Shown here one piece after another: positions 52,371-62,946 of a DNA stretch of 64,000 nucleotides (positions within the stretch are counted from its first letter, which is position 1; each line of letters opens with the position of its first letter). A model generated the notes under the pieces. The model was not told where the DNA came from and searched no databases. It worked only from the letters and a program-made list of their open reading frames with translations. This DNA comes from Emiliania huxleyi CCMP1516 (lineage: Eukaryota; Haptophyta; Isochrysidales; Noelaerhabdaceae): positions 656,105 through 720,104 of the forward strand of contig NW_005200417.1 in NCBI RefSeq assembly GCF_000372725.1, given 5' to 3'. The translations under genes were made by a program, and so were the position numbers.

Positions 52371-52859
52371 AGAAAAGGCTGCAACGGCCTCCTGTGGTGA
52401 ACTGCGTGTCCCACCTGTACTCAGTACCCGTCTACTACGGCTCTCCGCGCTACAGCCCCCGGTGTACGTCGTGTATAGAGAGGTGCGGAGGTCCCTCTCC
52501 CGGGACAGTGTGCATGTAGGCTGGCGAGGTAAGTTGTGGAAACAGCTGACGCAGTCTCGCCAAGGCTCGGCCCCAGAGCATGGCCAGAACACCCCGCAGA
52601 TACGCTCTAATCACAGATAAAACGAAAAAGAAACTCCGATCGCCGATGCCCGAGATAGACGCGTCCCCAGCGCTCCCCACGCGAGAGCGCGCCCCAAACT
52701 CCGAGAGGCGTGGGCGTGGAGAGACGCGGCCTGCCCGTTGCCCTCCGGCTCGAGGACGTGCAGCAGCACGCCACCTGTAGGCCTTGTGCGATCTGTGGAC
52801 ATGGCGGGGCGGATGAATCCCAACGATCTTGCGCGCTTATGGACGGAACTCCGTGCGAA

Positions 52860-53210
52860 ACACCCTCTTGGCACGGCAATCTGATTGCAGTGGCGTCGGC
52901 GCCGAACCTCCCACGTCCGGTGCCTTCCTACGGATCATCGCTCGACAGGGTCAAGCCGCTCATCATTGGAGAGTTTCATGACCCCGCAACGACCTACACT
53001 TCGGCGCAGAAAATGCGGGGCTTCTTTCCTAACGGCGCTTTGATGAACTGGCAAGGCTATCGCCATGGCCTGCCCTCCACCGTGAACGCGGGCCAACCCG
53101 GTACGCGAGACTTCCAAAAGAAAGGCTACGGCGCCTGGGATTGCTTCAACAGGACGCGGGACTACCTCAAGGATGGCATTCTTCCCCCGTGCCGAATGGG
53201 TATACCTGCC
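52860..53210 (+). pseudogene. C-terminal fragment of a TAP-like alpha/beta-hydrolase peptidase
   Basis: The stretch encodes VKPLIIGEFHDPATTYTSAQ, MRGFFPNGALMNWQGYRHGL and YGAWDCFNRTRDYLKDGILP. This matches the C-terminal TAP-like domain of secreted serine peptidases (tripeptidyl aminopeptidase type), including the Asp (HDPAT) and His (RHGLP) of the catalytic triad. The nucleophile-elbow half is missing upstream, where 52.4-52.86 kb has unrelated frames. After ILPP the frame degenerates. It is therefore a partial or broken copy. Confidence 0.6.
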
Positions 53211-53739
53211 CGATCAATGGTCCGGCTGCAGGCTCTCTGTCCTTGCGCATCGCGAAGGAGGTGCCCCCATGTTAATGGCCGTCCATTCTCACTCTCCTTT
53301 GCGCTATCGGCCCTCAAAACTTGCCGGGCCGTGGCGTAGCTCGAGAAGACAAGACTCTGCATGTCGCATGATATAAGAAGGAGCCAGAGATGGGCGTTGC
53401 ATGTCGCATGATATAGCCGCCCCTCTCTCCCTGGGCGTTCCCCATTATAGCGCTCGAAGTTGCGTAATACGTGGTAAAAGGTAGGATAAGCCTCTCCACA
53501 AACCAACTGTTGTGGTTCGTATTCATGAGAGAGACGCACCGAGCATCCCCGCGGTCATTTGCTTCGGTGGTGGCGGGGACGGCGGCGGCGGGGACGGTGC
53601 GGTGATTCTTCAAGAGAAAATAAATAAGCCGAATGAGCTGTGTCTATCCCCAAAATCTATCTGTGACCGACAGCCGCTCCCCCTTTCCCCGCCTCGGTCG
53701 GCTTGCAGGCTCGCGCACCGCTCGTGCTCCGCCTAGCGC

Positions 53740-55747
53740 CTAGGCAAAGACGCGACGGCGGCGCGACCCGCTCTCGCTCTCGGCGGGAGAGTCGGGCAGC
53801 TCCGCCGCGTCCTGCAGCCGCGCGAGCGGGATCGTGCCGGCGGGCGGGGGCTCCGTCGGCTCGCGCGGAGAGAGGAACTCGCCGCTGCTCTTCCGCTTCG
53901 CGCACATCTCCTCGACGAGCATCGTGAGCCGCGCCACGTCGTCCCGCAGCAGCGTCACCTCATCCTTGACCGAGCGCTTCGGCTGCGGCTGGCCGAGGCT
54001 CGACTTGCGCGCCTGCTTCGGGTTGAGAATCTTGTCGATCTCAGCGAAGTCGAGCTCGCCCGACTTGTCGCGGTCCATCGAGTCGAAGATCTGGTGCAGC
54101 ACGCTTCGCGGGCCGCGGTAGCCCAGGCTCTGGATCGCCTTGCACCACTCGCGCCTCGAGACGGTGCCGGAGCCGTCGTCGTCCCAGCTGCGGAAGAGCG
54201 CCTGCAGCTGGCCGTACTCCTGCGCGAGCATCTGGTGCAGCTTCTCAATCACGCTCATCTCCTCCGGGTCGGGCGCGTCCTCCTCCTCCACCATCTTGTC
54301 GAGCAGCACCGCGACGACGACGTTGATGAGGACGATCTGGCAGACGATGATGAAGGAGACGTAGAAGAGGGCCGGCCCGACGCCTGTGTCGCCGCTAAAG
54401 ATGGCGGGCCGCGCGACCGCCTATGGACACGTCTCGGACATGTCGTGGACGTGTCACGGAAAGCTTCGGGAGGGCAACATGCTGCCCGCCTCGGACCACG
54501 ACTCGCCGGTCAGCACCTGGAAGAGTGTGTACAGCGCGCGGAAGAAGGTGCCGTAGTACTCTTCCCCGTACGTGAAGCCACGCGCCGTCTCGGAGGAGAA
54601 GGTCTGGGTGAGGGAGCAGTCCGCGCCGGCGAGATAGTCGTTGCCATCGTCCACGTACACCGTGCGGCCGTCCTCGGTCTCATTGCAGAGCCCGCGCCGC
54701 ACATTCTCGTTGTACGTCGTGATGCCGCCGTCATCGCCGGTGAGGTGGAAGAAGTCGACGCCGAGAATCGCGTAGATGCACATCACGATGATCGTGATCA
54801 GAAATGCGTTGAAGACGCCGGGGATCGCCTTGCCGAGTCTGCGCAACGGTGCAGCGGCGCCGTTTTTGGCGCGAGGTGTGGCCCGGCGGGGAAGAGAGCA
54901 GTAGGGCGGGAGGAGAGGCGGGAGTACTGGAGGGCGGGAGGAGAGGCGGGAGTACTGGAGGGTGGGAGGAGAGGCGGGAGAACTGGAGGCTGGGAGGGTG
55001 GTGGCGGGAGGGCGGCGAGGCTGCAGGCGCACGAGGAGAAGATCTTGTTGAGCGACTTGACGCGCTTGAAGAGGCGAAAGATGCGAAAGGCCCGAAGGTT
55101 GCGGACGAGCGCGAGCTGCGGCGGCATAAAGGCGCCGCCGATGGCCTCTGCCATGCCGACGCAGCCGATGGAGACGACGAGGAGGTCGAAACAGTTCCAG
55201 CCGCAGTTGTGGCGCCAGAAGGCAAAGGCGAGCCCATAGAAGTTGACCAGTAACTCGACGAGGAAGAGCGTGTTGAAGGTGAACTCGCTCCACTTCCAGA
55301 GCGCCGGCCGCAACTGCTCGGCATAAGGGTCCCACTCCTGCGGGCGCGGAAGTAATGGTTAGCCAGCGTAGCCACCGTGAAAGAGCCGATGCGAGGTCCG
55401 TGAAGGCAGCCGACCTTCTCTGCGCAGTTGAACAGGAAGTTGGAGATGATCAGGACGGCGGTCAGAATCTGGACGGGCTGGCTAATGTAGAAGCGGAAGA
55501 CGTCGAGCTGGCGCGGGAGGCAGAAGCAGATCGACCGAGGCGGCGGGAGGGAGATTTCCTCCCACCTCAGCTTGGTGTTCGAGTCGGCGGGGACAGATCT
55601 TGCCGTGCTGTGGGTGCTCTCCTCAAGAGTAACGCTCTCGGCGTCCGAGCAGTCGACGTCCGAGCCCACAGCTGACGTCCTTGCTGTGGCGGCCTTCTCA
55701 GCGGCCTCGCGCTTGCGCCTCCGCGCGGCGTGGATCGCAGCAATCAT
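53740..55747 (-). CDS. Single-domain voltage-gated cation channel with EF hands (EukCat-like)
   Basis: A 6-TM channel subunit. Approximate exons: 55747-55417, 55337-55035, 54850-54480, 54420-53740. The N-terminus is charged and cytosolic. S1 includes VQILTAVLIISNFLFNCAEK, S2 FTFNTLFLVELLVNFYGLAF, S3 CFDLLVVSIGCVGMAEAIGG. S4 has regularly spaced charges (LVRNLRAFRIFRLFKRVK). S5 is AFLITIIVMCIYAILGVDFF, the pore FRALYTLFQVLTGESWSEA, and S6 FIIVCQIVLINVVVAVLLDK. The filter TGESW resembles single-domain Na+/Ca2+ channels (bacterial NaV TLESW; EukCat channels of phytoplankton). Two EF hands follow (DDDGSGTVSRREW, DRDKSGELDFAEI). It probably forms tetramers in the plasma membrane and carries Ca2+/Na+ action potentials. 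The S4-S5 intron contains a CCTCTCCTCCCGCC minisatellite. Confidence 0.9.
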
Positions 55748-55879
55748 GCGCTCGTGATTAAAGCCTAAGCGTCCCGGACACGTGTGAGCGCAAGGCCGCG
55801 AGGCGCCGACCGAATATGCGGCCAGCTGAAGTGCGGCCGATTTATTTAGCGAAGACGAAAAACAAATCGGGGTGCATGT

Positions 55880-56606
55880 GGGCTCGAGAGAGATGCGTGA
55901 GGTAACAACATGACCTGTAGGCAAATGCTCGGAGTGGGAGTCAGAAATGTGGTCCTTGCGCGAGGGGAGCTCGATAGACTCGAGGGGCCAGGATACGCCG
56001 CGAGGAGCAGGAGGACGGAGTTGCGCCGAAAGGCGAAAGAAGCCGCGAGAACAAGGGACCGGCAGGCGGCGGCGCCGCAGGACGAGACAGAAGAGAACGA
56101 CGCGACAGAGGAGGAAGTGACAAGGGAGAGAGCGACGAGAGTGGGACGGCCGCGAGGTGGCACGAAGGTTGAAGCGAGAATCGGAGAGAGACTGCGAAGA
56201 GAGATAGGAAGAGGCAGACTCCCTAGGGTAGGCGACGGCTAGCGCATCACACTCCTCTCCTTAAAATCCCTGTGTGGTGGCGGCGTGCCGTTCTCCCATC
56301 CCTCCCTTGGGTTGTCTGTTTTCTTTCTTTCTTTCAGATGCGTGAGGTGTGTGTCCGCCGCGTTTCATACATCAAGATCATGTGTGTGCTTGCGGCCGGC
56401 TTCATCGCCAGCACCGCCTTTTCCTCCGATGACCATCACGTCAGAGCAATTTTTGTCGACAAAAGCGAACACTGCTCGGAATGAGTGTGATGGCACCGCT
56501 GCCCTTCACGGCACCACACCGCCGCTTGACAGCCCGGGATTAGCCTAGCAGCGAGTGGGCATCGCCTGCCGGTCGGCTGGGCACGAGCCAAGCACTTGGG
56601 CGGCCG
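55880..56606. other. No gene recognised
   Basis: A highly charged plus-strand frame of 110 codons begins at 55910 (MTCRQMLGVGVRNVVLAR, then Arg/Glu-rich), and small frames lie around 56272-56484. None shows a domain, homologous exon partner or intron signal, so I do not call a gene. Confidence 0.4.
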
Positions 56607-56801
56607 TCAACCGAGTCCGAGCGGCGCCTGAGGCGGGTGCCACGGCGTCTGCACGAAGGCGTGGCGGGGTGAGGAGCCAGGAGTGGTGAACACCTCCCCG
56701 TCGGGCGCGCGGCGCGCCGGATGGTCCGCCGAGGCCGCCGCCGCCCCGGCGGCGGCGATGGGGGCGGCGGGACCGACCCGGCCGGCGTTTGTCGGCTCCA
56801 C
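56607..56801 (-). CDS. Possible last exon of a hypothetical protein
   Basis: Following an acceptor CTGTAG at 56802-56803, a 64-residue frame begins VEPTNAGRVGPAAPIAAAG and ends FVQTPWHPPQAPLGLG with a TGA at 56607. The acceptor, the phase and the non-repetitive C-terminus look exon-like, but no upstream exon or family could be identified. Confidence 0.25.
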   Translation of the reverse strand: MEPTNAGRVGPAAPIAAAGAAAASADHPARRAPDGEVFTTPGSSPRHAFVQTPWHPPQAPLGLG

Positions 56802-57287
56802 CTACAGAAGAGCAGTCTCTGTGGGTCGACGATACTAACTCGGTAGTAACGCGGAGCGGTGCTGTGCGGCGCCGAGTTGTGCGCGAGGCGACCTTCTGAG
56901 GCTACCTGAGCTGGCAATGGATGCCACCAGGACGCACGGCTAGCAGGAGCCAGTCAGGCATGCCCTGCTGTGGAGCAGAGCCGGCTCACTGTGTGGAACG
57001 CGGGAGCGATGGGTCCCAAAAAAGGTATGCGCAGCGCAGCGCACGGGCTACGCCACGCAAAGCCGACCCTCAGTCTGCCCAAGAGGCTGTCTGTGGAAGG
57101 CTTGGCAGCGCGCACTCGCCTCCTCCGCGGCCATGCCCTCCGCACGGGCGAGCGAGCAACGCGAGAGGGCACAACCATTTCTGCTGCGCCCGTTTTCTTT
57201 TTTTTGACGATGTCGTCTGTGCGGCGCATTGCCACTCCCTGCGTCGCGCCCACCCCGCTCTGACACCACCGTGCGCCCCCACACGCA

Positions 57288-60200
57288 GCTCACCGTCTAC
57301 GCCAACGAGCCGTCGACCCGCGGCAAGGTCGTCCTACACACGAGCCTCGGGCCGCTCGATGTCGAGCTGTGGAGCAAAGAGGCGCGGCGGCTCACGCCCT
57401 CCGCCACCTCGATTACCAGCGCCCGCCCTCAGCGCGCCCCTCCGACTCTCGCCAGTGCAAGCTCCGAGCGCGCCACAACTGCCGCCGCCCGACCGCACGC
57501 CACGCCGCCGAGCGCACCAAAGCGGCAGCAGAGCGGCTCGCTGTTATCGGCGGCTCGGGCCTCGGGCGCCGAGCCACGGGCCTCCCGCCGGCGTGCGCAG
57601 GCGCCGCTCGCGTGCCGCAACTTCGTGCAGCTCGGCATGGAGGGCTACTACGACGGCTGCATCTTCCACCGCGTGATTAAGGACTTCACACGCCGCTCAC
57701 CCACGCGCACCGGGCCTTGCACTGCGAATGCCGTTGGGCTCCTGCCTTAGACGTCGCGAGGGTTGCCGCCCCCTGCCCCACCAAAGTCGGCGCGGAGAAG
57801 TGCACCTCACCTCATCGCACCGTAGGACTTCATGGCGCAGACCGGCGATCCGACAGGCACGAATCGCACTTTAGTCTTGTGTGGTGATGCCTCTCCCTGA
57901 GATCGCACCACGCCGCCTCGTGTGCCATGCCCCCGTGTCCGTGTGTGTTCCGCGAGTGCGCGTGCCCTGTCGTCCGTGCCAGGGACGTGTGTGTCCCACT
58001 GACGGGCTGACGGGCGCAGACCGGCGACCCGCCAGGCACGGGCAAGGGCGGCGAGTGCGCGCTGTCAGCCGAGCACAAGAACGAGCGTGGCGAGTTCGAG
58101 GACGGGGCGACAAGCACGCCATCTCTTCACAGCCGCGAGGGAGAGGGAGCTGTGAACAGGCGAGTTCAAGGACGAGACGCACCAGCGCATTCGCTTCACA
58201 CACCGCGGCCTGCTCGGGGCGCCGAGCAGCGGCCGAAAACGAAAAGGCGCCCCGCCACAACAGAGATCTGCGAACAGGCACGCCTCGGGTGGCGGGGGAG
58301 CGGGCCCCCTCCCCAAAAAGAGAAACCCGTGCGCACAAAGAAGGACGCCTGCGCACAGGCCTGCTCGGGATGGCGAGCAGCGGCCCGGACACCAACAAGT
58401 CCCAGTTCTTCGTAACGCTCGACCGGTGCGAGTGGCTCGACAACAAGCACACCATCTTTGGAAAGGTCACCGGCAACTCGATCTACAACCTGAACCGGTT
58501 CAACGAGGTCGAGGTCGGAGAGCACGACCGGCCAACCTACCCGCCCCGCATCCTGCGCATGGAGGTCCTCCTCGAGCCCTTCGACGACATCGTCCCGCGA
58601 CCGAGCGCCGTGGCGCCGCCCCCCGAGCCGGCGGCCAAGAAGCGGAGGAAGGGTGACGCGCCTGCCGCTGCTCTCTCGTGGAACTGCCGTTGGGCCGTCC
58701 GCTGTGAGCTCTTCCTCTGCTCCCTTCAGGCGTCAAGAACCTGTCGCTGCTCTCGTTCGGCGAGGAGGCGGCCAACGCCTCTTCACAGCTCCCTGTTCAC
58801 AGCTCCCTGTTCACAGCTCCCTATTCACAGCTCCCGCTCGGCGAGCAGGCGGCCAACGCCGAGGCGCAGGAGGCGGCGCTGCCGAAGAAGGCGATCGCCG
58901 CCCACGACATGCTCTCCGACCCGACGCTGAGCAAGGAGCACGCCGTGGACCCGGAGGAGCTCGCCCAGAAGCTCCGCATGAAGGCGAGCTTTGCCGAGAT
59001 GAGCCGAGATGAGCCCAGATGAGCCCAGATTAGCCCAGATAGCTCCGCAAGAGGGTGGCGGAGATCGCCTTCTGCACGCTGGGCTTTGTGAACGGCGCCT
59101 CTTCACGGCGACGGGTGTGAACAGGCGACGGCGACCTCCTTCTCCGCCGCCACCTCCGCCGCACTCAAGGCGAGCACCGCGGCCAAATCGCGCCAAATCG
59201 CGCCAAATCGCGCCAATCTCTCGCCATTTCTCGGCGGATCTCGGCGGATCTCGGCGGATCTCGGCTGGTCTTGGCTGATCTCCGCAAATCTCGGCTGATC
59301 CCGGCGGATCTCGCCACATCTCGCCAGCTCTCCGCTGATCCCGGCAGATCGGTTTATCTCGCCATATGCTCGGCTGATCTCGCCATATCTCGGCTGATCT
59401 CGGCTGATCTCCGCCGAGGCGAGCACCGCGGGCACTTCGGCTGCGGAAGACGGCGCGCGCCGCCGCCACGCTTCGAGGCGGTGTGCGAGGGTGTGAACGG
59501 CGTCTCTTCACACCGCCCGCGGCCGCGATCAGGCGCCGCCGCCGACAGCTTCGAGGTGCGGATGCGGCAGCAGCTGCAGCGCAAGGCGGCGGCGGCGGCG
59601 GCCGGGAGCAGCGCGGCGGCGGCTGAGCCCTAGACTCGGAGCCTAGACTCTGAGCAGAGAGAGTGTCCGCCTGTCAGCTAGCGCTCGAGAGGACACGTGC
59701 TCCGCTGCTCCCATCCGAGGGGGGAGAGAGCACGCCCTATTCACACCTCCCTATTCACACGTCCTATTCACACGTAGGCCGCTGACCCGTCGCTGTCGGC
59801 GACGCGGGCCCAGGGCAGCCGCAGCGGCGGTGGCGGCGGCGGGGGCGGCGGAGGCGGGGGCGGCGGGGGCGGCGGGGGGGAGGGGGGGGAGGAGGCATCC
59901 GCATCAGGAGCCGGGAGTAGAATGGACTGCTGGTGGGTGAGGGTGGTGACGGCACACGCTGTGTTGAGCAGGACCCGCGTGAAGAGTACGAGAAGTTGCG
60001 GCGCGAGATTGCGTCGAAGGAGGCGGAGAGGTAGCCGAGAGATGGCCGAGAGATGGCCGAGAGGTGGCCGAGAGATGGCCGAGAGGTGGCCGAGAGGTGG
60101 CCGAGCTTGCGTCGAGGGGGGCGGTCGAGGCGACAAGTGGCGGCGGGTGAGTGATGGAGTGAGACAGACAGAGCGAATCAGAGAGTCGTCACTTCAGGTC

Positions 60201-61170
60201 GTCGGCAAGAAGTGGCGTGGCAAGGGCGCCAAGGCGGACAGCGACGACGACGACGACAGCGACGGCGACGGCGACGGCGGCGGCGGCGGCGGCTTGAGCG
60301 AGCTGGAGCGCCGCAGCACGGGCGAGCCTCAAGACAAGACAGTGGGGGTGGGACGGAGGAAGGAAGTTGGCCTCTGTAGGAGCGGCGGCGCGCAAAGTAC
60401 CTCGCGCGCAAGCGGACGAGCATGATGCTCAGCAAGAAGCAGCGGCAGAGAGCCCGTGCTGTCGGAGCAGGTCGGGGCGGGGCTCACTCGCTCATGTGCA
60501 GCGGGAGTGCATCCCTTTAGGCAGAGCGCAGTCCTGCAGAAGCTGTCTGGCTTCAAGTCGGCGAGCTCTAGCCGAGATGAGCCGAGATCAGACGAGATCA
60601 GCCGAGATCAGCCGAGATCAGCCGAGATCAGCTTCACGTCGGTGGGGCGCGCCGAGGTCAGCCGAGGTCAGCCGAGATCAGCCGAGGTCAGCCGAGGTCA
60701 GCCGAGATTAGGCGCTCAGCGACGCGTCGTCGGCGGTTGGTGCCCTCGTCGCCGAGGCGGGGCCGCTCGTGTTTGGCTCGGAGAAGCTGGAGGCAACCGC
60801 CACCCCCCCCCCCCTCTGTCTCCTCCCCTCTGCCCGCTTCCCCCGCGATCGCACCGCCCCTTCTGCCAACGCCGCCCCTGTCGCCGTTTCGCCGCCGCCG
60901 GCCGCCGCCGCCGCCGTTGCCGCCGCCGCCTCGCCGCCGTTGTGGCCGCCGACGTCGTTGCCGCTGCCGCTGCCGCCATCACCGCCTTCAGCTCACCCTC
61001 CCGTGGCTCTGCGCCAGGCCGAGTCGGCAAGCTACTACGAGGCCTTTGACCCGCTGAAGCACGGCGCGGACGCGCAGCGGGCAGAGGCCAAGATCAAGGA
61101 GCGGGAGCGGATCATGCAGTCGATGAAGGGCGGCTTCGCGGACGAGCACGACGGGCCGTACGCAGACTGA
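57288..61170 (+). CDS. CWC27: CWC27-type spliceosomal cyclophilin
   Basis: A nuclear peptidyl-prolyl isomerase-fold protein of the activated spliceosome. Exons supported by homology and phase: about 57288-57381, 57601-57681, 57826-57856, 58036-58089, 58160-58207, 58359-58652, 58730-58767, 58849 onward, then later exons to the TGA at 61170. Landmarks are [99 protein letters not shown] and [24 protein letters not shown] is highly specific to CWC27. C-terminal coils follow ([58 protein letters not shown]). The start is unresolved: LTVYANEPS follows an acceptor, and an upstream ATG exon near 57009 is only a guess. Donors include GC and GA. Boundaries in 59.0-60.9 kb are provisional. Confidence 0.85.
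59170..59415 (+). repeat. ATCTCGGCGG/ATCTCGGCTG tandem repeat in a CWC27 intron
   Basis: Over twenty degenerate decamers, flanked by two copies of GGCGAGCACCGCGG (59171 and 59417). This fits an intron with a duplicated exon border, like those in the formin and PhzF genes. Confidence 0.85.
60570..60712 (+). repeat. GCCGAGATCA tandem repeat in a CWC27 intron
   Basis: About a dozen copies of AGCCGAGATC or AGCCGAGGTC, interrupted once by CTTCACGTCGGTGGGGCGC. The array lies between the exon encoding KLSGFKSA and that encoding [16 protein letters not shown]. Confidence 0.9.
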
Positions 61171-62100
61171 GAGCCACGCGTGCGCCGGCGCGTGTCGCGG
61201 AGCCGGCAGAGCAGGGCCCCGGCCTCGCGCGACGCCTGTGCGGCGCCCCCGCCCTCCCCCCCTCGCCTATGTCCGTCGCAGTTGTGTGAAGGACTTGTCC
61301 TAGATAGAAAAGGGCCCACACACACAAGTGCAAGTGCGCAAGAGTGACAAGGGTGGCAACTCCCCTCGCGGTCGCGCCCTCCGGCCACCTGTGAGGGTCA
61401 CGAGCAGTCGCCGAGCAGTGTCGCTCCGACCGAGGTTCTGCGAAAGCGCGGTAAAATTCTTTTCCCTCGGCGGGCTCGGACGCGCGGGTTCGCGCGCATC
61501 TCGGGCTCGTTGTGCGAGTACTTTATATGGGCCACGCGATGTCTCAAATATGAGGGGTTTTGACTCCTACCTTCCAGCTCCTGACGCTATTCCTGGCAGC
61601 TCTAATGACCAGGGTCGGTAGTGCTGTGATAGAAGGTGCTCATACTAGCGCAAGAACTGCCACGCTCGCCCAGACCGTCCCCTTCTGGGGCCGGTTCCGC
61701 AGCCCCGCGGGGCCGTGCCGCGGGTGCCTATACTCCCGAGTGCCACAAACACTGCGCCGTCCCGCCATCACCTACAGGCTGTCTTGTGTGATGGTTGTGA
61801 TGTCCAAACGCCACCATCTTGGCTCTTGCGACCTCAAACCCGCGAGCTGTATGGGTGGTCCTGACGTCGGCAGACGCCCGAGGACCACGGTGAAGCTGAG
61901 CCGGAACGCGTCGACAAGTCTCGTCTGAGCCCGTGGCGGTCGCCGGCCGAGTCGCCGTGCACGGGCCGGTACCTCAGGCGTCACCTCCGCAGCCTCAGGT
62001 CTCAAACCTTATCACCTCCGACGGGACACCTTCGGTGGCACGCTCGGCGGCGAGTTTGTGGCAGCTCCACAGCGAGCGCGGCGTCGAGCCTACTCGGTCT
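61171..62100. other. No gene recognised
   Basis: Intergenic DNA between CWC27 and the repeat protein. Short frames around 61328-61928 have no domain. ATATGAGG and GTAAAATTCTTTT words near 61450-61555 are the only AT-richer parts. Confidence 0.45.
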
Positions 62101-62105
62101 GGTCG

Positions 62106-62144
62106 GTCGGCCGCACTCCCTGGGACCCAGGGAGTGCGGCCGAC
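62106..62144. repeat. 39-bp perfect palindrome
   Basis: The arm GTCGGCCGCACTCCCTGGG is followed by a single A (62125) and then its exact reverse complement. It could extrude as a cruciform or form a hairpin in RNA. It may also mark an assembly fold-back. Confidence 0.97.
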
Positions 62145-62425
62145 ACGCGAGCGGTGCTTTCTGGCTGCGCGCCGGCTGTGGGGAACTCGAGACACGCTTT
62201 CGGGGACATTTTCGAGCTTTTGGCCCAACTCGCACAACATGCTCTCGCCCCGGCTCGACGCCAAGAGGTCCGATCGGAGCGAGGCGCATCGCTGGCGTGA
62301 TGAGCAACGGCGCGCCGAGTGCGGACGCGAAGAGTTGCGATGGCAGGGCGAGTCGCGACGGCGGTCGCGATCACACGATGAGCCGCGGCGTGATGAGCTG
62401 CGACGGTGCGACGAGCATTGGCAAG

Positions 62426-62802
62426 GCGAGCAATGGCCGCACCATGATGGGCGGCATGACGAGCGGCGCGGCTATAACGACTCTTGGTGCAGTGATCGCG
62501 AGCAGCGAAGACACGCTGAGCCACAATTGCCCGCTGAGCGATGGCACGACGAGCCATTGCGCGGCGAGCAACGGCCGCATCATGACGGGCGGCAACACGA
62601 TCGGCGCGGTTACAACAGCTCTTGGTGCGGAGGTCGCGAGCAGCGATGGCACGCTCAGCCACAATGGCCCAATGAGCGATGGCACGATGAGCCATGGCGA
62701 GGCGAGCAACGGCCGCATCATGACGGGCGGCATGACGAGCGGCGCGGCTACGACGCTCGGGGCAGAGGCGAGCGCGAGCGCGACTGGCACGATCGGCGCG
62801 AT
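62426..62802 (+). repeat. 138-bp tandem repeat, about 2.7 copies
   Basis: Units start GCGAGCAAYGGCCGC at 62426, 62564 and 62702 (exact 138-bp spacing). The plus-strand frame encodes ASNGRxMxGGMTSGA-like repeats and the minus strand a hydrophobic repeat. Neither is clearly a real protein. The array lies just upstream of the OPR-like gene and could be part of its first exon. Confidence 0.85.
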
Positions 62803-62946
62803 GACCGGCGCGATGACCGGCGCGGCGAGGGGCAACCTCAGCACAGCGGTCGCCGGGAGCGACCGCCGATGCACGGGGCGCAAGGACGCGACGCACGAAT
62901 GTGCAATGATCGCTCCTTCTCTGTCCGCTGCGCCGACAGTGATCAG

